Source of the DNA: Tritrichomonas musculus
Lineage: Eukaryota; Parabasalia; Tritrichomonadida; Tritrichomonadidae
Direction: 5' to 3'
Length of the DNA: 64,000 nt
Assembly: GCA_039105265.1 (NCBI GenBank)
Contig: JAPFFF010000008.1
Location: 620,001-684,000 of the forward strand
Each line of letters opens with the position of its first letter. The stretch's first letter is position 1. The notes under the pieces were generated by a model. It was not told the origin of the DNA, made no database searches, and was given only the letters and a program-made list of their open reading frames with translations. Below, one piece after another: positions 57,201-64,000 of the stretch. A program made the position numbers and the translations under genes.

Positions 57201-57845
57201 AATAAAAAAGAAGCTATTAAATATTATAAAAAATCAGCTGATATGGGAAATACATTGGCAATGATCAAATATGGTGATTTATTAATGATTGGAGACAATG
57301 TTCAAATGAATAAAAAAGAAGCAGTAAAATATTATAAAAGAGCATTTGATTTAGGTTTTGATCTAGGAATGATTAAATATGGTGATTGTTTAATGGCAGG
57401 GGTTGAAGTTCAAGAGGATCAAAAAGAAGCTGTTAGATTATATAAAATTGCTGTAGATAAAGGAAATACTGAAGGAATGATCAGATATGGAGATTGTTTA
57501 ATGAATGGCAAAGGAATTAAAATTGATAAAAAAGAAGCTGTTAAATATTATAAGCTTGCAGCAGATCATGGCAATTCTTTCGGGATGATTAAATATGCTG
57601 ATGAATTAGCAAAAGGAATTACAATTCCAAAAGATTTACAAAAATCAATTAATTATTACAAAATGTCTGCAGATTATGGAAATATTGAGGGAATGATATC
57701 TTATGGTTTATTATTGATAAAGGGAAATAGGTATATGCATACATTTGATAAGAAAGAAGGATATAGATATATAAAAAAAGCCGCATTTTTAAACAATTTA
57801 TATGCTCAAGTTTTATATTTTCTTTATTATAATTCATGTCATTAA
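54261..57845 (+). CDS. TKL-like protein kinase with a long Sel1 repeat array
   Basis: 1194 residues. The kinase domain (about 10-285) has all key parts: GKGQFG (19-24), Lys41, HRDLKPAN (139-146), DFG (159-161), APE (186-188) and CWSSNPLERPSF (256-267). This matches trichomonad TKL-type kinases. A short acidic linker follows. From about residue 310 to the end, some twenty-four Sel1 repeats (A..YYK.AAD.GN..GMI.YGD.L..G) form a solenoid. One non-Sel1 insertion lies near 540-640. The kinase looks active, and the repeats probably recruit substrates or partners. It shares its layout with the gene at 35582, but here the metal motif is canonical. Confidence 0.93.
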   Translation: MDKIQEFDLNRFKIIKTIGKGQFGVVSLIFNDKTNQYYAAKEELSNGNDKNTLEIEMRTYSRVKNPSILEFIGYSPRNFNFEANLVLITNYMENGSLEKMTDKARHSLAPHRYTSTSRYIILLGVALGMKYLHSRGIIHRDLKPANILLDSNFYPKICDFGCSKISDKELARILMNSEIGTPLYMAPEICSGKGNYNYKVDVYAFSFVAYELITGILPFNGKIKSSFKLIEDVSNGVRPDLSMINDVDIKSFLEKCWSSNPLERPSFLQIVAEIMQDKFKNYFDVNENEVEDYLDLFDDDLKSSNSKDALEIKKMADEGDLYSIFQYSYMLYYGNGTEINRKEYVKYLKMAADKGDVYSMYQYGIVLINGDYIPIDLYEAARYIKKAADLGNAEAMFKYSAMLFNAKGMPKNEKESYKYLKMSAENGNIEAMNIYSVKVGRGIGYPQNKNERNKYMKLAADKGNLESMFFFGEILLKGDGIEMNKKEAVRYFKMSADRGFLSSMYKYGKMLLNGDGIKADLKEGKRYLQLYQNNGCKDINSEFKLIEFFENGCKNKTYDEINQFINSLGGNIDSLILNLAELITNNIIDFETSIKILKFSADSGNVNSMLSYAFYLLRLEENMSGNQFMENLFFKIKNELPNISTCIEPAPGNHKAKKEAAKYLKMAADKNDVNGLHFYGLLLFKGIGMEQNFVEASKYFKKAGDLGDAFCMFMYSILELNDFGFQKSKKEGLKYLKMAADNGYVRAMIEYSQIMIDQNICSLNVDESLKYLKMAAENGNTEACLKLGRMYYQGDLVSINKKESIKYIKMGANLGNSEAIRLYGNFLLDGIGIEQNKEEGISYIKKAADNGDVVAMLDYGNLLYDENYNNMISFKEASKFLKQAAELGNPFGMIGYADTLLKEEESENNEQVALGYYKKAAELGNSVGMVKYGDLLMQTNQNQTDQMESVKYYKLAADKDDTYGMLRYSDELFNGILIQANKKEAIKYYKKSADMGNTLAMIKYGDLLMIGDNVQMNKKEAVKYYKRAFDLGFDLGMIKYGDCLMAGVEVQEDQKEAVRLYKIAVDKGNTEGMIRYGDCLMNGKGIKIDKKEAVKYYKLAADHGNSFGMIKYADELAKGITIPKDLQKSINYYKMSADYGNIEGMISYGLLLIKGNRYMHTFDKKEGYRYIKKAAFLNNLYAQVLYFLYYNSCH

Positions 57846-58260
57846 AACAATAATATCTATCATCAATGTCTCAATAAGTGCACCATCTTGAAATGGATAA
57901 AAATACTCAATTCATTCCGAGAATTACTATTGATATTAATAAAAAATTAAAAAGCGCATAGAGGTTATTAATTAAAAATTGTTAGCATTATTTATTGTTT
58001 CTCAATAAACCTATGGCAAGCCATTTTTGGACCGTAGTACCAACACTACGCTGATATTCTTTTTTATGAGTGATATTCTCCAATTCTACCAAGCGGGATA
58101 TGTTAATGATTTACCACTAGCTTCAAAGTAGTAAATATATATGGCATTGCATACCGTTAGAAAATAAAATCAGTATAAAAATGTTCATAATAAAGAATTA
58201 TGAATTGTTTATTCGAAATTGTGATTATTTAAACTTAGATTTTCTTCAAACTCCTGCTTA
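57846..58260. other. Intergenic, unexplained higher-GC patch
   Basis: A patch at about 58010-58130 (GGACCGTAGTACCAACACTA and on) is richer in G and C than its surroundings. I could not fold it into a tRNA or match it to a known RNA. The rest is AT-rich. Confidence 0.35.
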
Positions 58261-58357
58261 TTAATTTTTTTCCACTATAAATTCATCAGTTTGCAATCTT
58301 TCTAATATTTTTTGAAATGTTGGACAAACTGATGGTTTAATTGAACAGCAATCAGGA

Positions 58358-59232
58358 TAGGGGGTTTAACCGTTCGTAAACTGTCAGAAAATAAAAAAAG
58401 TAAGATATTTCATAACAAAATTGATATTTATACTAAATATATTTAATAATTATTAATTAAAATCTCAAATATAAAATCCGTCTATAGGAACCTATAATTT
58501 TGATGAATAATAAAATTCAATAGTGCACTATTCAATTAATATGAAATAATGCTATTCATTTTTTTCATTGTAAACTAAATAAAAATACCAAATTATGATC
58601 AAATTAATATTCTAGATAAAAGAATGATATAATTATAGAAAATATTTTCTAAATATTAAAGTTTTTTGGAAAATTTGCATTATTTGATTAATATATAAAT
58701 AATTAAAGATTTATTAATATATAATGAATTTTCATTACATTTAATTTTTAAATATTTTTTTATTTTATTTCAAGAGCACTTTTTCTTCAAGATATTTCCA
58801 GAGATTTGGAAAAATTATAAATTCATTAATGAAGTGATTTTGAATTCTTGACTTCATTAATAAATTATAAATTCATTAATGAAGTGATTTTGAATTCTTT
58901 ATTTCATTTACTTTTATTATTATGGTTCATTTTCTATTTTGCTCTTCCAATTAGTATTTTAATATTATATTTTAAAAAATATAAATGAAATAGGCTATAT
59001 TTTGATAGATATTTTTATAACTATATGTAATTTTAACATTTGAAAAAGTTTTTATCTCTCAGAAAAATAAAAAATGAATTTTTTAATGTTAGTATATATA
59101 TTTTTTAATACTTAGAGTATTTATATAAATAAATATTAATATAGTATAATAATATCTTATTTATTTAATGAAATCTATCTTTTTTAATCTTAATGAAAAT
59201 TTTTGACACTTTACGAACGGTTAAACCCCCTA
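58358..59232. mobile_element. Non-autonomous transposon, TAGGGGG termini, about 9-bp target duplication
   Basis: Left end TAGGGGGTTTAACCGTTCGT (58358) is the reverse complement of the right end ACGAACGGTTAAACCCCCTA (to 59232). The pairing extends to about 30-36 bases with two mismatches. CAATCAGGA flanks both sides (58349-58357 and 59234-59242), a 9-10 base target duplication typical of Mutator-like elements. The 875-base element has no gene. It is inserted in a decayed kinase gene. Confidence 0.85.
58813..58909 (+). repeat. 50-base tandem repeat inside the transposon
   Basis: AATTATAAATTCATTAATGA followed by AGTGATTTTGAATTCTT occurs twice with a 50-base period (from about 58813 and 58863). 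Confidence 0.85.
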
Positions 59233-59289
59233 TCAATCAGGATGAGATTAGGAAATTCTAAATGTATATTATTTCCTTTCAAAAATATG

Positions 59290-59395
59290 AAAAAATTGTT
59301 GTGTAGTAATATCCATCAAATATAATATTTTGTGTAACCAGTTCATAAACCAAAATTCAAAAAGCATAACTTTTTTTACTACACAACAATTTTTT
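59290..59395. repeat. Small foldback repeat with perfect 20-base arms
   Basis: AAAAAATTGTTGTGTAGTAA (59290-59309) and TTACTACACAACAATTTTTT (59376-59395) are exact inverted copies around a 66-base centre. It may be a miniature transposable element or a 3'-region hairpin near the IBP39-like gene. Confidence 0.8.
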
Positions 59396-59569
59396 TTTTA
59401 ATTCTATAGAACACAATTAAAAAAAAAATCATTTTTCTCTTCAGGAAAAGTTTGCCAGCTCCATCTTCTTGCTTTGGACATTGGTTTGACAATTTTTACA
59501 TAGACCTTTAACAACCTTAAAGAAAATAATAATAAAATAATAATAAGTTCGATTTAATTATTTATTATA

Positions 59570-61021
59570 TTAAAAATCATCATCATTATTCTGACTATTA
59601 AACTGAGACACTAGCTGTGAGTCTGGTGTATTGAGGGCCCAGTCATAATTCTGACTATCACCATTGTTATCGATAGCACTAGTGCCAGCGCTATAGCTAA
59701 TATCGGCGTTGTTGTAGTAATAGTCAGTATCTCTTTGTCTGTTTTTAATATCCTCAGCGTTCACGTATTTAACCTGAGGTTCCTTCTTGCCATTCATGCT
59801 CAGCTGCTCTGGTATGTACAAGTTCAAGTCAGTAAAGATCATATTCAAAGTTGTATAGTATTTTTCACCATCATTGAAAGTTACTGAGTATCTCTTTGAC
59901 TCATCGTCAGGGATCGGATTGTGCTTAATATGAATTGCATTGATTGTGCTGGGAGATTCTGTATTAACGAGCAACGTGAACATGTTTGGCGTCTGTGAAG
60001 GAACAAGAAACCAATCATCTTTCCTTTTCTTACTCAATTTTTTAACGGCCTGCTTTTTGCTCTCCATGAACCAACTTTGAAACGACTGGCAGTCTTGTTG
60101 CATGTACATATTAATTACGGAGATCTCATAAAGTACAGACGCCATGTTGAAGATGTCGCTGTATCTTATGAAAAACTTGACAAATGAACTGAAAAATATT
60201 GTGTCAGAAATTTGCGAATCTTCAGTGTTTTGTAAAAGTAGCGATTCTAGGTTCCTTTGGTATTGGAGAAGAAATGGTTCTGAATCTGAATTGATATCTT
60301 TGCCGATGATAATTGAAACAACAGTCTCGATATCGGCTTCTCCCGATTGAATTTTTGAAAGCCAAATTTTTGTAACGCATTGTAGGAACTTGAAATAGTA
60401 GTTCTCGTCCTCGCTTATGGCGTAGAATAGTCGAGCGATTTCGTATAATTGCGAGAAATCGTTTTTGAGTAGTTCGATGGTTTCATTAGGGAAATGTAAT
60501 CCTTTGTTATTTAAATTGGTAGAAGGTGTGGCGACATTGGCGGAGGTATCGGTTGAATTGGATTGTTGGATATTGTCCATATCTGGTAAAATTGAATTAA
60601 TTGTTTGATCTAATAATTTTATCTGATCAACTTCCTTGAGAGTTGAGTCTTTCGTAAAAAATGGACTTGTCGAGTATCGCTTTTTCCAGTGTCGAGTTTC
60701 TTGGATTGTTGGAAATTCTTTTCTGAGATCATTATTATTACTTGAAATAATTTTATATCCATGATCCCTGAAATTTGTATTTATCGAGTTAGATTTGAGA
60801 TCAAGGAATTTTGCAAGCTTTTTTGAATTAGAAATAAAATGTTTTTTGTCTTTACACCAAGAGGCTCCTAATTCATCCATCTTATCTGGATGAGATTCTA
60901 CAAATTGGAGAATATAAAAAACTTTTGAAGCAAATTTTACTCGTGAACGTGATTCGCTGTTGGCTACAATTTCTTTAAGCTCTTCAACAGTCTGAATTTG
61001 TTGAGGATCCTTTTTAGACAT
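59570..61021 (-). CDS. IBP39-like initiator-binding transcription factor
   Basis: Start at 61021 (MSKKDPQQIQTVEELKEIV); a longer frame from 61072 only adds 17 unlikely residues. The product is 483 residues. Residues about 20-135 match the initiator-binding domain of trichomonad IBP39: KFASKVFYILQFVESHP, LGASWCKDKKHFI, LDLKSNSINTNFRDHGYKII and then a KKRYS basic end. This winged-helix fold reads the TCA(C/T)(T/A) initiator and guides RNA polymerase II. The longer C-terminal part (helical, then Asn/Asp/Ser-rich, with NPIPDDESKRYSVTFNDGEK) is not recognised. It shares a 152-base upstream region with the next gene. Confidence 0.8.
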   Translation of the reverse strand: MSKKDPQQIQTVEELKEIVANSESRSRVKFASKVFYILQFVESHPDKMDELGASWCKDKKHFISNSKKLAKFLDLKSNSINTNFRDHGYKIISSNNNDLRKEFPTIQETRHWKKRYSTSPFFTKDSTLKEVDQIKLLDQTINSILPDMDNIQQSNSTDTSANVATPSTNLNNKGLHFPNETIELLKNDFSQLYEIARLFYAISEDENYYFKFLQCVTKIWLSKIQSGEADIETVVSIIIGKDINSDSEPFLLQYQRNLESLLLQNTEDSQISDTIFFSSFVKFFIRYSDIFNMASVLYEISVINMYMQQDCQSFQSWFMESKKQAVKKLSKKRKDDWFLVPSQTPNMFTLLVNTESPSTINAIHIKHNPIPDDESKRYSVTFNDGEKYYTTLNMIFTDLNLYIPEQLSMNGKKEPQVKYVNAEDIKNRQRDTDYYYNNADISYSAGTSAIDNNGDSQNYDWALNTPDSQLVSQFNSQNNDDDF

Positions 61022-61173
61022 TATGCAAAATTGTGTTGATAAATGGCTCGAGAAAAAATAATATTCTACCATTTATCATCTCAATTTTTTAAAAAATTCT
61101 GCCTTATATACCAAATTTGCCTAATAAAAATTGAATTATATATTGAATAATTTTGCAAATTGTTTATTAACAA

Positions 61174-61797
61174 ATGAGAAGAATAAAACACAAAGAAGCC
61201 AGTATTCTTTTTCTTATAGATGCAACAAAATGCAATAAAGATAATTTGAGATCTATTTTTCTTGAAGTTGAAGATACTGCATTTGATTTTTATGCAACCA
61301 AAAGGTCTTATCATTTTTCTTACTCTTCAATTTGCTACACAGATGAAGGACAGCCTTTAATAAGGGATTTCGATGATAATATTGAAGAATTTTCTAATTC
61401 TCATGATGAAAAAATTGATTTTATCAATAACTTGCCAGGCGAGCCAATAACTACCCCAATTGATTATTCCAATCTTCTCATGACTTGCTACACAAATTTA
61501 CGTGAAAGAGAAGGCAAAAAAATTATCGTTTGGATTGCCTCGAGGCCAGCACTCGGGGAAAGATTCTGTGGAGAAGTTGGCCATCATAAAGAAGAGGAAA
61601 AATTCGTGCATATACTTCAGGATTTTTTTAAAGATGTTGATTTCTTTTGCTTATATCTTAATGAAGGAGCACAAAAAATGTTTGATGAAATGCAGTCAAT
61701 ACATCAAGACAACAGTAACAATCAATTTGTTATATATGATTTTGGAAAAAGAAGATGGTTAGATACAAATTTTATAACAGATTTGCTTAATGAGTAA
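61174..61797 (+). CDS. VWA-like domain protein, degenerate MIDAS
   Basis: 207 residues, a single domain. ASILFLIDATKCNKDNLRSI (residues 9-28) has the first strand, Asp and helix of a von Willebrand A fold. The later strands KKIIVWIASRPALGERFCG and DVDFFCLYLNEGAQKMFDEM (114-166) fit its core. The metal site DxSxS is replaced by DATKC, so metal binding is doubtful. Related small VWA proteins sit next to alpha-kinases in other protists, but none is near here. There is no signal peptide. It is divergently arranged with the IBP39-like gene. Confidence 0.6.
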   Translation: MRRIKHKEASILFLIDATKCNKDNLRSIFLEVEDTAFDFYATKRSYHFSYSSICYTDEGQPLIRDFDDNIEEFSNSHDEKIDFINNLPGEPITTPIDYSNLLMTCYTNLREREGKKIIVWIASRPALGERFCGEVGHHKEEEKFVHILQDFFKDVDFFCLYLNEGAQKMFDEMQSIHQDNSNNQFVIYDFGKRRWLDTNFITDLLNE

Positions 61798-62146
61798 ATA
61801 ATATTTTTATATTCAAAAGACGTTAAGCTTTTTTAATAAAAAATGAGATTAAAAATAAGGATAAATCGTATTTGCCAGCAGAACTCAGTCAATTGTTGCC
61901 ATCAGAGGTCAATTTTGCAGCAGTGGTCAATTTTTTACCCTTTTATTAAAAAAAAAAAAAAAAAAAAAGCATTAGATTGCCGCGTAAAATTTAAAGAATG
62001 TAGAATCGAAAAGGATTCAACAGTTATATAAAGGGATGCAAATTTTTTTTAAAAAACTCTAAATGGAAAACACATTTCTCTAGAAACTTTATATTTAAGT
62101 TCAATTTCTATTATATCAAATCAACTATAAACCATATTAAAATATA
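61798..62146. other. Intergenic; poly-A run
   Basis: Contains a run of about 20 A residues near 61949-61968. A 62-codon frame at 61843-62031 crosses the run and is not a gene. Nothing else was seen. Confidence 0.4.
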
Positions 62147-63606
62147 GTTGGTGGACATAATTATGTTTTTGGGACATAATCATGTTTGCTCAACTTTTTG
62201 AATGGTACACAAAAATAAAACACATTTTTCTCAATACTTTTTAAAGATAATTTGATAATATTATATGCTTTATTAATGTATTTTATGTACATCATTATTT
62301 AATTAAATGAGCTATTATATTTGTGATTTATATGAAATTTTGCCATTAATGTAAAAAAAAGCCAAATGCTTATTTTATTCTCAATAATTGAAACTTGGGA
62401 TTTAATAATAATATCATTAATTCATAATCAGTAATGATATAATTTTATCAGATAATTGATATCTAAAAACTTTCATATAAGAAAATTTTGATGCACAAAA
62501 TAAAGTTAAAAATCATATCACTTTTTTGTTTTTTTCCAATAAAAAATAAAAACTTTTAAATTTTTATTTAAATATTTGATATAATGCATATAGTACAATG
62601 ATATTGAAAGAATAAAATTGGCGGTTCTACTCAAGATCTATTACCTTAATGAAAAAGAGTAACTTCTGAAATAACTTAAAAAGACTTTCAATTTTAGACA
62701 TTGAGAAATTATTTTCATTATTTTAATAGTTCTTCTATACTTACCTAATATTTATTGATTAATTGCTATTTTTAATGCTATTATAATAGAAAAAAATAAA
62801 AAAGTGAAATTTGTATATTTCTTAGAAAAACCTGAAATCTTGATGGGCAACAATGATTTTTAGAGGATTAATAATATATTTCATTGTATGTGTTATCAAA
62901 TAATGTAATTCTGAAATCATATCAATTATGCATGAGTGATTTATGAATGATTTTGAATGAAAAAAAAGAAAAATGAAATTTTTCCAAGATTGATTCTTTT
63001 TCAACCATATTATTATATTTAATATATTATATGCATCATATAGATGATTAATACTGCATCTAATTTGAAATAAAATAAACTCATTTTTCAAAATTAGTAA
63101 TTTTGTATGAATGATTTTAGTCATATTTTGAAAACACTTTTTCTTTTTATATAATTATTATTTCAATAAATTTTTTTCTAAAATATAATATATACATTAT
63201 ATTCTAAAATAATAACAATGTTAGAGCAAATAAAAACAACCTTTTTTTTATGGTAAAAGTATGAAATGTGATATGAAATGAGTTTTTTGAGTAGTGAAAT
63301 GAAAATGAAACCATTTTTTCTAATTATCTATTTTATTTCAATAAATAATAATGATACATTTTAATTATAGATAAAAAGTAAATTATAATTTTTTTCAAAT
63401 AATAAAAAAATATTCAGAAATTAAAAATTCGATATCATATTTTTGATCAAATTTAGTTTGATAAAAGTGAATGAAAATCTGGGAATAGAATGTATCCAAT
63501 ATGATATTAATTGTTCTACAATTGTTTTTTTAAAAGTCCAATTTGAATATATAGAAATGATGTGAAAACATAATTATGTCTCTAAAACAGAATTATGTCC
63601 ACCAAC
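62147..63606. mobile_element. Non-autonomous TA-flanked transposon with paired palindromic end repeats
   Basis: Left end GTTGGTGGACATAATTATGT (62147) pairs with right end ACAGAATTATGTCCACCAAC (to 63606), apart from one base. TA lies on both sides. The inverted ends reach about 45 bases and each holds two GACATAATNATGT words, which are themselves near-palindromic and look like transposase sites. The interior has no convincing gene; a 100-codon minus-strand frame at 62822-63124 carries no motif. It is consistent with a Tc1/mariner-type non-autonomous element of 1.46 kb. Confidence 0.82.
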
Positions 63607-64000
63607 TATATATAACTTTCAATACTTTAAAATAGAATTTCCTATTTAGGTTGAAAACTTGTTTTTTTAATAGATTCAGATAATGATAAAAAAAAATTGT
63701 ACCAATAGCAGGAATTAATTTAGAAATAGGAGGGAAAATTATCTTTTTTAAATATTTAAAATACAAGTGTCTGATAAATAGTATTTAAATTTCAATTTCA
63801 AATTGGCAATTTATTCTATTACTGGTTTGAATTAAGATCATGACAAACTTTTGGATTTCAAAGGAGAGGAGGCAGATTTTATATTCAAAAAATCATTGAA
63901 AAATTTTACAAAAAATTTTGAAAAATTTTAATAGGTCAAATTCAAAAGGTCAAATATTATTTAGATTTTCTCTCAAAAAAGAAAAACAGAATACAATATT
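63607..64000. other. Right-end AT-rich DNA
   Basis: No gene, repeat or remnant recognised to the right edge of the window. Confidence 0.4.

Larger units (their letters stand above)
58261..59290 (-). pseudogene. Kinase C-lobe remnant split by a transposon
   Basis: On the minus strand 58261-58357 reads CCSIKPSVCPTFQKILERLQ then TDEFIVEKN and a stop. This is the end of a kinase domain (C..I.P..RPTF..I...L) with Cys for the usual Arg. Right of the inserted element, 59234-59290 reads GNNIHLEFPNLI, the segment that normally precedes it, in a shifted frame. The rest of the gene is gone. Confidence 0.6.

Noticed and set aside
58010-58130. tRNA or 5S rRNA gene
   Set aside because: I could not form a cloverleaf or recognise conserved 5S or tRNA boxes in the patch.
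62822-63124. 100-codon minus-strand frame
   Set aside because: It lies wholly within the TA-flanked transposon, has no recognised motif and has the Ile/Lys/Phe/Asn composition expected from chance in such AT-rich DNA.

Overview
The window reads as nuclear DNA of a parabasalid protist, most likely a trichomonad close to Tritrichomonas or Trichomonas. It is very AT-rich, and its protein genes are almost all single uninterrupted frames. The families are the ones trichomonads have expanded: BspA-like leucine-rich repeat proteins, BTB plus F5/8C proteins, Sel1-repeat protein kinases, caspase-like proteins, DUF3447-type N-termini and a relative of the initiator-binding factor IBP39. No genus is claimed beyond that.

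Layout. 1-6517 holds three co-oriented genes for related, fibre-like proteins, probably the structural-gene end of a Maverick/Polinton-type element. They are followed by a strikingly GC-rich, repeat-bearing tail (6518-6948). 6982-8500 is a broken DDE transposase of the pogo/CENP-B type. 8973-10640 is a very large, nearly perfect inverted repeat. 11029-18368 carries ordinary genes: an acyltransferase-GlmS fusion, a small unknown, a caspase-fold protein without its catalytic residues, and a BTB/coiled-coil/F5-8C protein. 18962-30499 is one giant 3845-residue repeat protein. 30697-35555 is decay territory: a DUF3447-BspA pseudogene, a frameshifted remnant and a TA-flanked non-autonomous transposon. 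35582-48970 carries a kinase-Sel1 protein, a BspA-like protein, a GNAT acetyltransferase, a small two-repeat protein, a second kinase and a bacterial-type poly(ADP-ribose) glycohydrolase. 50910-57845 carries a sugar transporter, BspA and F5/8C fragments and a second kinase-Sel1 protein. 58261-64000 has a kinase remnant split by a transposon with a roughly 9-bp target duplication, a divergent pair (IBP39-like factor and a VWA-like protein) and a further TA-flanked element.

There is no operon logic, as expected for this group. The common thread is gene-family expansion and decay among several kinds of DNA transposon. The most unusual gene is the fusion at 11029-13431. The GlmS catalytic cysteine, which must be N-terminal in known enzymes, is internal there, and the codon where the original start methionine would sit is ATC. 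All functions were assigned by reading motifs; no search or structure prediction was run.
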